From Caballeronia sp. LZ062 (GTDB lineage: Bacteria > Pseudomonadota > Gammaproteobacteria > Burkholderiales > Burkholderiaceae), in contig NZ_JARTWB010000002.1 in the NCBI RefSeq assembly GCF_031450785.1, forward strand, positions 1,178,001 to 1,242,000: a DNA stretch of 64,000 bases, given 5' to 3'. Of the stretch, positions 26,395 to 35,810 are shown piece after piece; positions within the stretch are counted from its first letter, which is position 1, and every line of letters starts with the position of its first letter. The position numbers and the translations under genes were made by a program. A model generated the notes under the pieces. That model did no database searches, was not told the DNA's origin, and was given only the letters and a program-made list of their open reading frames with translations.

Positions 26395-27498
26395 TTAGCG
26401 GCCGGACTTAAATTCAGTCCAGAGCCGCGTCTGCAAACGCTGGATCTCCGGCGGCAGCGGCTTCAGCAGGAACAAGGTCTTGATGACGTCCTGCGGCGGA
26501 TACACCGCCGGGTCGTTCGCCACGTCCTTGTCCACGTACTTGCGCGCTTCGACGTTCGCGCTCGGGTAGTACACCGCGTTCGTGATGGCGGCATGCACCT
26601 GCGGCGTCTCGATGTAGTTGATCCACTCGTGCGCCGCTTCCTTGTTCTTCGCGTCCTTCGGAATGGCCATCACGTCGAACCAGATCGGCGCGCCGCCCTT
26701 CGGAATGTAGTAGTCGATCTTGAACGGCTTCTTCGCCTCGACGGCGCGGTGCTTCGCGATCACGACGTCGCCCGACCAGCCGTAGGTGAAGCAAATGTCG
26801 CCGCCGACCATGTCGTTGATATAGCCCGACGAATTGAACTGCGTGATGTACGGGCGAATCTTCTTGAGCATCGCGAGCGCTTCGCGATAGTCCGCCGGGT
26901 TCGTGCTCATCGGGTCTTTGCCGATGTAATGCAGCGCGGCGGCGAACATCTGGTCGGGCGCATCCAGCACGGACACGCCGCACGCCTTCAGCTTCGAGAT
27001 GTTCTCCGGCTTGAAGAGAACGTCCCAGTTGTTGAGTTCGACGTTCGCGCCGAGAATCTGCTTCGCCTTGTCGACGTTATAGCCGAGCCCGGTCGTGCCG
27101 TACGCCCAGGGCACCGCGTACTTGTTGCCGGGGTCCGCGCCCGCGACGAGTTGCATCAACGTGGGATCGAGATATTTCAGGTTCTGCAGCTTCGACTTGT
27201 CGAGCGGCGAGAAGATATTCGCGGCGATCTGCTTGCCCGCGTAGTTGCTCGTCGGCACCACGATGTCGTAGCCCGAATTGCCCGTGAGGAGCTTCGCCTG
27301 CAGGGTGTCGTCGCTGTCGTAGTTGTCGTACTTCACCTTGACGCCGGTCTGCTTGGTGAAGTTCGGGATCGTGTCCTTGGCGATGTAATCCGACCAGTTG
27401 TACACGTTGAGCTGCGTGTCTTTCGCCGATGCCGCGAGCGGCAACAGCGTCGCGGCGCATCCGAGCGCGCCCGCGAGCTTCGCCAGTTTCTTGTTCAT
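26395..27498 (-). CDS. potF: putrescine-binding periplasmic protein PotF
   Basis: 367 residues from ATG 27498, with GGGAGA upstream. The frame extends to 27672, but the extra 58 codons are not protein-like. MNKKLAKLAGALGCAATLLP is a signal peptide ending in LAASA. The mature protein starts KDTQLNVYNWSDYIAKDTIP, the PotD/PotF signature, and is a type II periplasmic-binding fold. It captures polyamines and delivers them to PotHI. It is the first gene of potFGHI and is divergent from mntH. Confidence 0.93.
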   Translation of the reverse strand: MNKKLAKLAGALGCAATLLPLAASAKDTQLNVYNWSDYIAKDTIPNFTKQTGVKVKYDNYDSDDTLQAKLLTGNSGYDIVVPTSNYAGKQIAANIFSPLDKSKLQNLKYLDPTLMQLVAGADPGNKYAVPWAYGTTGLGYNVDKAKQILGANVELNNWDVLFKPENISKLKACGVSVLDAPDQMFAAALHYIGKDPMSTNPADYREALAMLKKIRPYITQFNSSGYINDMVGGDICFTYGWSGDVVIAKHRAVEAKKPFKIDYYIPKGGAPIWFDVMAIPKDAKNKEAAHEWINYIETPQVHAAITNAVYYPSANVEARKYVDKDVANDPAVYPPQDVIKTLFLLKPLPPEIQRLQTRLWTEFKSGR

Positions 27499-28030
27499 CT
27501 CGATTCTCCCTTGTTCCGACTTCTCGATGGCATCGCGCCACGCGGGTCCGCCTTGTCCGGTCGAACGACCCGCGACTCCCTGTAAAAACCCGAAAACTAC
27601 CACTAAACCGAAGTGCGACAAAAAATAATGCGCCGCTTGTCGCGCAAAGCACACGGGGAAGAACGCCGACATTCACCGCCCGCCGCCGCCCGCAAAAGTG
27701 CGCGCATTTTAGCCCCTAATCGCCTGCGGCGGCACCTGATAAAACCATACGCGCGCAAGGACGCCGGGCCGAAAGCGTGCGGTAATGTCAATATTGATGG
27801 CAGTCGTTCCCCGCCACCTGGCGCTCGTTCGCAACGCCGGGAAGAGCGGCGCGTGCCGAGACGGCGGACACCGCCAGCCGCGGGGAACGGTCAGCGGAAC
27901 AGTCGTTGCTTATCTCTCCCGCGTGCGTCGCGGAAAAGCGTCGCCGTCGTAACCGTCACGCACGCTGCCATGGCGGCCTCGGGAGCCGCCCGAGCGCGCC
28001 GTTGCACCGCACTCCGAGGCCACCGTCTGC
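27499..28030. other. 532-bp divergent gap between potF and mntH
   Basis: No gene is supported; the frames here are shadows or lack starts. It must contain the potF and mntH promoters. The mntH-proximal half contains a long inverted repeat enclosing a structured segment, listed separately. Confidence 0.6.
27805..27889 (+). promoter_or_regulatory. structured leader candidate upstream of mntH
   Basis: CGTTCCCCGC (27805-27814) pairs perfectly with GCGGGGAACG (27880-27889). The enclosed 65 nt can form further GC stems (TGGCG...CGCC and GGCGGACACCGCC). It lies 142 bp before the mntH start. I could not match the manganese yybP-ykoY riboswitch consensus, so its class is unknown. Confidence 0.4.
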
Positions 28031-29362
28031 ATGAACACCAACCCGTCCGCGCTTGCCCAACTCTCCGCCTCGAAGTCCGACGCACCTTCCCGCCCCGACA
28101 CGCGCGAGGTGCCGCCCCGGCGGCCGCGCGGCCGCTGGTACTCGTTCGCGGGTGCCGGCGCGCTCGTCGCCGTCGGCTACATGGACCCGGGCAACTGGGC
28201 GACGGCACTGTCGAGCGGCGCACGCTACGGCTATCAGTTGCTCTTCGTGGTGCTGCTCGCGAGCCTGATGGGCATGTTGCTCCAGTGGGTCGCTTCTCGC
28301 GTGGGCGTCGTGACCGGGCGCGATCTCGCGCAACTGTGCCGCGAACGCTACAGCCGCCGCACGACGCTCGTGCTGTGGGTTGCGTGCGAGGTCGCGATCA
28401 TCGCGTGCGATGTCGCCGAAGTGGTCGGCAGCGCGGTCGCATTGCAGATGCTTTTGGGCGTCTCCCTGACGGCGGGCGTGCTGATCTCGGCGGTCGGCAC
28501 CTTCGCGATGCTCGCGCTGCAAAGCCGCGGCAAACGCCCCCTGCAACGCGCCGTCACCGCGCTGATTTTGTTCGTGAGCTTGTGCTTCGTCATTCAGCTC
28601 GTGCTCGCGCATCCGGCGTGGCACGAAGCGCTTGCGGGCTTCGCACCGCCGCGCGCTCTCGTGCGCGATGCCGGCATGCTCTGGCTCGCCGCCGGCGTGC
28701 TCGGCGCCACCGTCATGCCGCACAACCTTTACCTGCACTCGTCGCTCGTGCGCGATCACGCGCCGTCGGGCGACGACGAAGCCATCGGCGATGCGCTCTC
28801 CGGCGTGAATATCGACACGTTTGCGTCGCTCGCCATCGCGTTCATCGTCAACGCGTCGCTGCTGATCGTGGCGGCAGCCGTTTTCCACGCGGCGGGCCAC
28901 GCCGAAGTCGACGATCTCGCCGACGCGCATCGGCTCATCGCGCCGCTCGTCGGCAGTCACTGGGCCGGCATCACGTTCGCGGCCGCGCTGCTCGCGTGCG
29001 GCCTCAATGCGACGGTCACGGGCACGCTCGCCGGACAGGCCGTGATGGAAGGCTTCCTGAACCTGAAAGTGGCGCGCTGGGCGCGTGCGCTGCTCACGCG
29101 CGCCCTGGCGATCGGGCCCGCGCTCGTGGCGGTCGCGAGCTTCGGTCAGCACGGCTCGAACGCGCTGCTCGTCGCCACGCAGGTCGTGTTGAGCCTGCAA
29201 CTGCCGCTCGCGGTGATCCCGCTCGTGCGTTTCGCCTCCGATGCGGGGCTGATGGGCCGCTGGCGCGTCGCGCGGGTGCCGCTCGCGCTGTCGTGGGGCT
29301 GCGCGGGCGCCATCGTCGCGCTCAATGCCGCGATGCTCTGGCAGGCGGCCACGGGCCATTGA
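28031..29362 (+). CDS. mntH: NRAMP-family divalent metal transporter (MntH-like)
   Basis: 443 residues with about 11 membrane spans. The two metal-binding unwound helices are evident: DPGNWAT in the first span and MPHNLYLHSSL in the sixth, the hallmark of Mn2+/Fe2+ NRAMP transporters. It is a proton-coupled importer in the inner membrane. The N-terminal ~35 residues are hydrophilic and variable. A possible structured leader lies upstream. Confidence 0.9.
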   Translation: MNTNPSALAQLSASKSDAPSRPDTREVPPRRPRGRWYSFAGAGALVAVGYMDPGNWATALSSGARYGYQLLFVVLLASLMGMLLQWVASRVGVVTGRDLAQLCRERYSRRTTLVLWVACEVAIIACDVAEVVGSAVALQMLLGVSLTAGVLISAVGTFAMLALQSRGKRPLQRAVTALILFVSLCFVIQLVLAHPAWHEALAGFAPPRALVRDAGMLWLAAGVLGATVMPHNLYLHSSLVRDHAPSGDDEAIGDALSGVNIDTFASLAIAFIVNASLLIVAAAVFHAAGHAEVDDLADAHRLIAPLVGSHWAGITFAAALLACGLNATVTGTLAGQAVMEGFLNLKVARWARALLTRALAIGPALVAVASFGQHGSNALLVATQVVLSLQLPLAVIPLVRFASDAGLMGRWRVARVPLALSWGCAGAIVALNAAMLWQAATGH

Positions 29363-29489
29363 CGCTGGCCATGCGGGCAAGATCGGCGTCATCCAGTTAG
29401 GATCGAAGGTTCTTGCGCTTTGACGGACGCGGTCTGCGCGCCGTCCGGCGCTCCCTTTCCCCCTCTTAGCCGAACAGGATGCCGACTAC

Positions 29490-30770
29490 ATGGCTTCAGG
29501 CCCGCGATCGCTTGCAATCCGCATCAACGTCGAAACCCGCCGCCGCGCTCTGCGGTGGTCCTGCCTTGCGTCGGGTCTCCTGCTAGGCACCGCGGCGCAC
29601 GCGACCGTTGCCGTGCTGCAACCGGCGCGCGAAGCGGCGGCGGCTCAGCCGCTCGAACTGACCCTGCTCTACACCGACGACGACAACAAGCCGCTCACCG
29701 TGGACGTGCCGAAGGAACTCACCGTGCGCCTGACCAACGGCGACCTGCCGCCCGCGCCGCTGACGCTTGCACGCGATCCGAAGACGCCCGATCGTCTGCG
29801 GCTCGCGCCGGGGCAATATCGGCGGGTGCGATTTTCGGCGGCGTGGCCCGATTCGGCTCGAGGCACGGTGAAGATCGATCCGGTCGGCTTCGATGCCTCG
29901 CCGATGCTCGTCACGCTGAATCGGGGAGCGGATCAAACGCAGGTGGCCGCGGCCGAGCAGCGCGAGACGCAAGCGGCGACGCCGGCGCAGCTTGCCAGCG
30001 CGACGGCCGTGGCGCACACGTCCGACGTGCCGACCACGACGAACGACACGATGCTCTCCGGCCGCTTCTCGACCTTCGAGCCGATTTACTTCGCCGACGG
30101 ACGCAACGGCGACAACCTCGCGAAGTTCCAGTTCAGCTTCAAGTACCGGCTGCATTTGCCCGACGATCCGCGCTCACGCGGCTTTCTCGACAACCTGTAT
30201 TTCGCGTACACGCAGACGTCGATCTGGAATCTTTCCGCGCCGTCCGCGCCTTTCCGCGATACGAGCTATCAGCCGCAGCTTTTCTATTACGTGCAGGACA
30301 CCGGCTGGAAGAGCCCGCTCTTCACGCGCATGGGCGTCGCGGCGGGCATCGGGCATGAGTCGAACGGGCGAAGCGGCGCCGAGTCGCGCGCGATCAACAT
30401 CGCGTTCGTGCGCCCGACGTGGGATTTCGGCGACGTGAACAGCAATCACCTGACGCTGTCGCCGAAGTTCTACTACTACCTGTCGAAAAGCGGCAACGAA
30501 GATATCGCGGATTATCGCGGCTACGTGGATTTCCTCGTGAAATACGGCAGCCCGGATAGCTGGCAACTCGCGACGACACTGCGCAAGGGCACGAAGCACT
30601 GGTACGGCAGCGTCGAGTCGCAACTGACGTATCCGCTTGCGAAACTGATCGGCAGTGCGTGGGGCGGCTATGTCTTCGCGAGCTATTTCAACGGCTACGG
30701 CGAGGACATTCTGGACTACAACCAGCGGCATCACTGGATTGCGCGGATAGGCTACAGTATTGCCCGTTGA
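29490..30770 (+). CDS. pldA: outer-membrane phospholipase A (OMPLA)
   Basis: 426 residues. An Arg-rich n-region with a hydrophobic core ending in GTAAHA is the signal peptide. Residues 50-165 form an extra soluble domain not seen in the roughly 290-residue E. coli enzyme. The barrel follows, with the catalytic motif GIGHESNGRSG (His and Ser of the dyad) and the downstream WDFGD and YYYLSKSGNEDI strands typical of PldA. It hydrolyses phospholipids that reach the outer leaflet, dimerising with Ca2+. It ends 23 bp before the DUF1289 gene. Confidence 0.9.
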   Translation: MASGPRSLAIRINVETRRRALRWSCLASGLLLGTAAHATVAVLQPAREAAAAQPLELTLLYTDDDNKPLTVDVPKELTVRLTNGDLPPAPLTLARDPKTPDRLRLAPGQYRRVRFSAAWPDSARGTVKIDPVGFDASPMLVTLNRGADQTQVAAAEQRETQAATPAQLASATAVAHTSDVPTTTNDTMLSGRFSTFEPIYFADGRNGDNLAKFQFSFKYRLHLPDDPRSRGFLDNLYFAYTQTSIWNLSAPSAPFRDTSYQPQLFYYVQDTGWKSPLFTRMGVAAGIGHESNGRSGAESRAINIAFVRPTWDFGDVNSNHLTLSPKFYYYLSKSGNEDIADYRGYVDFLVKYGSPDSWQLATTLRKGTKHWYGSVESQLTYPLAKLIGSAWGGYVFASYFNGYGEDILDYNQRHHWIARIGYSIAR

Positions 30771-30793
30771 CTCTTTCCCCGACCATTCCGTTC

Positions 30794-30997
30794 ATGTCTT
30801 CGATCCTTCACGACCTTCCCGACAGCCCTTGCATCGGCGTGTGCTCCACGCTTTTCGACGAAGTCTGCAAGGGGTGTGGCCGCACGGCAGGCGAAGTGTC
30901 GAACTGGGTATTTCTGAGCGACGAGGAGAAGCGCGCGATTTGGGAGCGGATCACGCGCGAGGGAACGGCAATGCGGTTCCGGAACGACAACCTGTGA
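30794..30997 (+). CDS. DUF1289 domain-containing small protein
   Basis: 67 residues, starting at ATG 30794 just after the pldA stop. It shows the DUF1289 pattern SPCIGVCSTLFDEVCKGCGRT (four cysteines, CxxxC then CxxC, probable metal site) followed by EVSNWVFLSDEEKRAIWERI. Function is unknown; the family is widespread in proteobacteria. Confidence 0.85.
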   Translation: MSSILHDLPDSPCIGVCSTLFDEVCKGCGRTAGEVSNWVFLSDEEKRAIWERITREGTAMRFRNDNL

Positions 30998-31160
30998 GTG
31001 TTGGCCGGTTGGCCGAGTTGATTACGCGGCTGGCGCTGCTCAACATGCGATGGGCGGACCCAGAAAGCGGCATCCGCCTCCGTCATGGCGAAACCTGGGA
31101 TGGGCTGCCGATGCGAGGTTTGCCGGTTACCTGACACAACAAAACCGGCGCCTGCAAACG

Positions 31161-31186
31161 AAAAAAGCCGCGAACGCGGCTTTTTT
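31161..31186. terminator. bidirectional Rho-independent terminator
   Basis: AAAAAAGCCGCG-AA-CGCGGCTTTTTT is a perfect palindrome with an A-run and a T-run. It lies between the plus-strand DUF1289 gene and the minus-strand ABC-F gene and can serve both. Confidence 0.85.
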
Positions 31187-31211
31187 CTCTTCTGCGGCTG
31201 ACCTCTCCGAC

Positions 31212-32804
31212 TTACTGAATTCCCTGGCTCGCCAGGAAATCCTCGTAGTTCCCGCCGAAGTCCCGCAGCGTGCCATCCGTCTTTACTTCGATGATCCGGT
31301 TCGCCAGCCCGCTCACGAATTCGCGGTCATGCGACACGAAAACGAGCGTGCCCTCGTACTTGTCCAGCGCGATCTGCAGCGACTCGATCGACTCCATGTC
31401 CATGTGGTTGGTCGGCTCGTCCATCAAGAGCACGTTGTGGCGGCCCAGCATGAGCTTGCCCCAGATCATGCGGCCCTTTTCGCCGCCCGACAGCACCTTC
31501 ACGTTCTTCTTGATGTCGTCCGCATTGAACAGCAGACGGCCGAGCGTGCCGCGCACCATTTGTTCGTCGTCGCCTTCCTGACGGTATTGGTCCACCCATT
31601 CGGTCAGCGTCTCGTCCTTCGGGAACTCTTCGTACGTGTCCTGCGGCATGTAGCCGACGTTCGCGTTCTCCGCCCACTTGATCGTGCCGCCGTCGAGTTG
31701 CAGCGCGCCCTTCAGCGCCTTGAGCAGCGTGGTCTTGCCCGCGCCGTTCTCGCCGATGATCGCAATGCGTTCGCCCGGCTGCACGCTCAAGTTGAAGTTC
31801 TGGAAGATGGTGCGGTCGTACTTCTTCGTGATGCCTTCGGCCACCACCGCGATGTTATGCAGCTTTTTCTCGAAGTCGAAGCGGATGAACGGGTTCTGCC
31901 GCGACGACGGCTTGAATTCCTCGATCTTGATCTTGTCGATCATCTTCAGGCGGCTGGTGGCCTGGCGCGCCTTCGACTTGTTGGCCGAGAAGCGGCGCAC
32001 GAAATCCTGCAAGTCCGCCACGCGTTCCTTCGCCTTGGCGTTCGCGGCCTGCTGGCGCTCGCGGGCCTGCGTGCTCGCGAGCATGTAGTCGTCGTAGTTG
32101 CCCGGCCAGATCTTCAGCGTGCCGTAGTCCATGTCCGCCATGTGAGTGCAGACCTGGTTCAGGAAGTGCCGATCGTGCGAGATGATGATCATCGTCGAGT
32201 TGTACTGGTTGAGCACGTCTTCCAGCCAACGGATCGAGTTGATGTCCAGGTTGTTGGTCGGCTCGTCCAGCAGCAGCACGTCAGGCTTCGAGAAAAGCGC
32301 CTGCGCGAGCAGCACGCGCAGCTTCCAACCCGGCGCGATGTTGCTCATCGGCCCGTTGTGGTCGGCGATATTGATGCCGATACCGAGCAGCAGTTCGCCC
32401 GCGCGTGCTTCGGCGGTGTAGCCGTCGTATTCCGCGAACTTCGCTTCAAGTTCGGCGGCGCGCATGTAGTCGTCGTCGGTGGCGTCCGGGTTCGCGTAGA
32501 TCGCGTCGCGCTCGGTCATGGCGGCCCACATCTCGGTGTGGCCCATCATGACGACGTCGAGCACGCGCATGTCTTCGTAGGCGAACTGGTCCTGACGCAG
32601 CTTGCCGAGACGCACGTTCGGCTCCAGCATGACGTTGCCGGACGAGGGTTCGAGATCGCCGCCCAGAATCTTCATGAACGTCGACTTGCCGCAGCCGTTC
32701 GCCCCGATCAGGCCATAGCGATTGCCTTCGCCGAACTTGACCGAGATGTTCTCGAAGAGGGGCTTGGGCCCGAATTGCATGGTGATATTGGCGGTAGACA
32801 GCAC
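31212..32804 (-). CDS. ABC-F family ATPase (YbiT-type)
   Basis: 530 residues with two tandem nucleotide-binding domains and no membrane span. The first has Walker [10 protein letters not shown] and the YbiT-type altered signature [14 protein letters not shown] with [12 protein letters not shown]. The second has [24 protein letters not shown] and [11 protein letters not shown]. The inter-domain linker is charged, as in ribosome-binding ABC-F proteins that act on the E site. The exact role of YbiT is not settled. It ends near the bidirectional terminator. Confidence 0.9.
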   Translation of the reverse strand: MLSTANITMQFGPKPLFENISVKFGEGNRYGLIGANGCGKSTFMKILGGDLEPSSGNVMLEPNVRLGKLRQDQFAYEDMRVLDVVMMGHTEMWAAMTERDAIYANPDATDDDYMRAAELEAKFAEYDGYTAEARAGELLLGIGINIADHNGPMSNIAPGWKLRVLLAQALFSKPDVLLLDEPTNNLDINSIRWLEDVLNQYNSTMIIISHDRHFLNQVCTHMADMDYGTLKIWPGNYDDYMLASTQARERQQAANAKAKERVADLQDFVRRFSANKSKARQATSRLKMIDKIKIEEFKPSSRQNPFIRFDFEKKLHNIAVVAEGITKKYDRTIFQNFNLSVQPGERIAIIGENGAGKTTLLKALKGALQLDGGTIKWAENANVGYMPQDTYEEFPKDETLTEWVDQYRQEGDDEQMVRGTLGRLLFNADDIKKNVKVLSGGEKGRMIWGKLMLGRHNVLLMDEPTNHMDMESIESLQIALDKYEGTLVFVSHDREFVSGLANRIIEVKTDGTLRDFGGNYEDFLASQGIQ

Positions 32805-32949
32805 GGCGCGTCCTTTCGAATGGAGTACGGCGAAAAACCTGAGATTTTAGCAGCTTTTGACGGCTTTTTCGCCGTCTGACGCCTTTGTCCGGGCGGTTGT
32901 CCGGTCTGGCGACCGGCAAAAATGCCCGCGATGCGCGCGCCGAAAGCGC

Positions 32950-32987
32950 CGCGGGGGCGCGGCCCCCGTTCAGGCCGCGCCCCCGCG
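32950..32987. terminator. 15-bp perfect GC hairpin downstream of thrC
   Basis: CGCGGGGGCGCGGCC (32950-32964), loop of eight, GGCCGCGCCCCCGCG (32973-32987). It lies 21 bp past the thrC stop and 146 bp upstream of the ABC-F start. There is no T-tract on either strand. Confidence 0.55.
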
Positions 32988-33007
32988 CGTCGTGTGGCTC
33001 CCGAAAC

Positions 33008-34453
33008 TCAGGTCCGCTCGGCGATATAAGCCTTCACGACGGCCGCATCGGCAGGAACGATATCGAACCTTTGTGGCAGTTTTTCAAGTCCCACGAAGGC
33101 CGCCGGGCGCTCGGGCTCGCGTTCGAGCGCCTCGCGGATGGTTTCGCCGAATTTGATCGGCTGCGCCGTTTCGAGGACGATCATCGGCACGCCGGGCTTG
33201 AGATTCTCGCGGGCGACCTTCACGCCGTCCGCCGTGTGCGTGTCGATCATCGTGTCGTAACGCTCGAAGACATCGCGAATGGTCCGCACGCGGTCGTCGT
33301 GGCCGCTCTTGCCCGACACGAAGCCGAACTGCTTCACGCGCGCGAAGTCGCCACTCGCCGCGAGATCGAAGCCGCCCTGCTCTTCGACATCGCGGAAAAG
33401 CTGCACGACGCGCGCCGGATCGCGACCGAGCAGGTCGTACACGAAACGCTCGAAGTTCGACGCCTTCGAAATGTCCATGCTCGGCGACGTCGTGTGATAC
33501 GTCTCCGCCGCCCCGCGCACGCGGTACACGCCGGTCCGGAAGAACTCGTCGAGCACGTCGTTTTCGTTCGTCGCGACGACGAGCTGATCGATCGGCAGGC
33601 CCATCATGCGCGCGATGTGCCCCGCGCACACATTGCCGAAGTTGCCGGACGGCACGGTGAAGGACACGCGCTCGTCATTGCTCTTCGTCGCGGCAAAATA
33701 GCCCTTGAAGTAGTAGACGACCTGCGCCACGACGCGCGCCCAGTTGATCGAATTGACCGTGCCGATCTTGTGCTTCGCCTTGAAGGCGTGATCGTTCGAT
33801 ACGGCTTTCACGATGTCCTGGCAGTGGTCGAAATTGCCTTCTACCGCCAGATTGAAGATGTTCGGATCTTGCAGCGAGAACATCTGCGCGGTCTGGAACG
33901 CGCTCATTTTCTTGTGCGGCGACAGCATGAAGACACGCACGCCGGTCTTGCCGCGCATCGCGTATTCGGCGGCGCTGCCGGTATCGCCCGACGTCGCGCC
34001 GAGGATGTTCAGTTCCTCGCCGTGCTTGGCCAATGCGTACTCGAACAGATTGCCGAGCAGTTGCATCGCCATGTCCTTGAACGCGAGCGTCGGACCGTTC
34101 GACAGCTCCAGCAACGAAAGCGGCGCGCCGTTTTCCACGCCGAGCGTCTTGAGCGGCGTGATCTGGGACGCGCTTTCCTCGTGACGCACGTTGCTGTAGA
34201 CCTGCGCCGTGTACGTCTTGCGCGTGAGCGAGCGCAGGTCGTCGGCGGGAATGTCGTCGCTGAATTTCGACAGCACTTCGAACGCGAGATCCGCGTACGA
34301 CAGCGTGCGCCAGCGCGCGAGTTCATCGGCCGATACGCGCGGATACTCCGCCGGCAGATACAGGCCGCCGTCCTTCGCGAGCCCGCCGAGCAGGATGTCG
34401 GAAAACGTGTGGCGCTCGCCGGTGCCAGCGCCGCGCGTCGAAATGTAGTTCAT
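33008..34453 (-). CDS. thrC: threonine synthase
   Basis: 481 residues, the long proteobacterial form. It starts MNYISTRGAGTGERHTFSDI. The PLP lysine lies in TLAFKDMAMQLLGNL, and SGDTGSAAEYAM and SGNFGNVCAGHIA bind cofactor and substrate. It converts O-phosphohomoserine to threonine. It is 15 bp downstream of hom and is the last gene of alaA-hom-thrC. Confidence 0.95.
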   Translation of the reverse strand: MNYISTRGAGTGERHTFSDILLGGLAKDGGLYLPAEYPRVSADELARWRTLSYADLAFEVLSKFSDDIPADDLRSLTRKTYTAQVYSNVRHEESASQITPLKTLGVENGAPLSLLELSNGPTLAFKDMAMQLLGNLFEYALAKHGEELNILGATSGDTGSAAEYAMRGKTGVRVFMLSPHKKMSAFQTAQMFSLQDPNIFNLAVEGNFDHCQDIVKAVSNDHAFKAKHKIGTVNSINWARVVAQVVYYFKGYFAATKSNDERVSFTVPSGNFGNVCAGHIARMMGLPIDQLVVATNENDVLDEFFRTGVYRVRGAAETYHTTSPSMDISKASNFERFVYDLLGRDPARVVQLFRDVEEQGGFDLAASGDFARVKQFGFVSGKSGHDDRVRTIRDVFERYDTMIDTHTADGVKVARENLKPGVPMIVLETAQPIKFGETIREALEREPERPAAFVGLEKLPQRFDIVPADAAVVKAYIAERT

Positions 34454-34468
34454 GTCGCTTTCCTGCGC

Positions 34469-35785
34469 TTAATTGAGGGCTGCGATGCGCAGCTTCGTCA
34501 CGTTCGAGACCACCGTCGAGAGCGCCTCGATTTCCGCGATGGCCGCGTTCGCGTTCTTTTCCACGGTCTCGTGCGTGATGAGGATGATGTCCGTCTCGCC
34601 CGCCTGCGCGCCGTCGACCTGTTGCGATTCCTTTTGCAACAGCGCGTCGATGGAGATGCCCTTGTCCGCCAGAATGCGCGTGATGTCGGCGAGCACGCCC
34701 GTGACGTCCGCCACGCGCAGCCGCAGGTAATAGCCGCTCGTGACCTCTTCGATGGGCAGAATCGGCGTGTTCGAAAGACTGTCGGGCTGGAAAGCCAGAT
34801 GCGGCACGCGATGCTCCGGATCGGCGGTATGGAGGCGCGTGACGTCCACGAGATCGGCGACCACGGCGGAGGCCGTCGGCTCCGCGCCCGCGCCCTTGCC
34901 GTAGTAAAGCGTCATGCCGACCGCGTCGCCGTGCACGACGACCGCATTCATCGCGCCTTCGACGTTCGCGAGCAGGCGCTTCTCCGGCACGAGCGTCGGA
35001 TGCGTGCGCAGCTCGATGCCCTTCTCCGTGCGCCGCGCGATGCCCAGCAGCTTGATGCGATAGCCGAGGTCCTCGGCGTAGCGAATGTCGATGGCCGCGA
35101 GCTTGCTGATGCCCTCCACATACGCGCGGTCGAACTGCACCGGCACGCCGAACGCAATCGCGCTCATGATCGTGATCTTGTGCGCGGCGTCGACGCCTTC
35201 GATGTCGAAGGTCGGATCGGCTTCGGCGTAGCCCAACTCCTGCGCGGCCGAAAGCGCCGTCGCGAAGTCGATGCCGCGGTCGCGCATCTCGGAAAGAATG
35301 TAGTTCGTCGTGCCGTTGATGATGCCCGCAATGGCCTCGATCCGATTCGCGGTCAGCCCCTCTCGCAGCGCCTTGATGATCGGAATGCCGCCTGCCACCG
35401 CCGCCTCGAACGCGACCATCACACCCTTCGCGCGTGCCGCTTCGAAAATCTCCGTGCCGTGGACCGCGAGCAGCGCCTTGTTCGCCGTGACCACATGCTT
35501 GCCGTTGGCGATTGCGCGCAGCACCAGCTCCCGCGCGAAACCCGTTCCGCCGATCATTTCGCACACGATCGCGATGGAAGGATCGTCGACGACCGCATGG
35601 AAGTCGTCGGTGATGTCGACGCCTTCAGCGGCCTTCGCCTTGGCCGGCGTGCGGACCGCGATGCGCGCGATCTCGATGCCGCGGCCCGCGCGTCGTTTGA
35701 TTTCTTCCTGATTGCGCCGCAGCACCGTGAAAGTGCCGCTGCCTACCGTGCCGAAGCCCAAGAGTCCTACTTTGATCGGTTCCAT
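34469..35785 (-). CDS. hom: homoserine dehydrogenase
   Basis: 438 residues. There is an N-terminal Rossmann fold (VGLLGFGTVGSGTFTVL), a catalytic/dimer region (GIINGTTNYILSEM, EADPTFDIEGVDAAHK) and a C-terminal ACT domain (about 350-430) for feedback control by threonine. It reduces aspartate semialdehyde to homoserine. It is 25 bp downstream of the aminotransferase gene and upstream of thrC. Confidence 0.95.
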   Translation of the reverse strand: MEPIKVGLLGFGTVGSGTFTVLRRNQEEIKRRAGRGIEIARIAVRTPAKAKAAEGVDITDDFHAVVDDPSIAIVCEMIGGTGFARELVLRAIANGKHVVTANKALLAVHGTEIFEAARAKGVMVAFEAAVAGGIPIIKALREGLTANRIEAIAGIINGTTNYILSEMRDRGIDFATALSAAQELGYAEADPTFDIEGVDAAHKITIMSAIAFGVPVQFDRAYVEGISKLAAIDIRYAEDLGYRIKLLGIARRTEKGIELRTHPTLVPEKRLLANVEGAMNAVVVHGDAVGMTLYYGKGAGAEPTASAVVADLVDVTRLHTADPEHRVPHLAFQPDSLSNTPILPIEEVTSGYYLRLRVADVTGVLADITRILADKGISIDALLQKESQQVDGAQAGETDIILITHETVEKNANAAIAEIEALSTVVSNVTKLRIAALN

Positions 35786-35810
35786 ACTGCGCGAGTCTTA
35801 TAAAGGGAAA

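Noticed and set aside
27805..27889. yybP-ykoY manganese riboswitch
   Set aside because: The conserved core sequences of that class were not found, despite the mntH context.
32885..35803. 972-aa frame antisense to thrC and hom
   Set aside because: Same shadow effect; both genes have full catalytic motifs on the minus strand.
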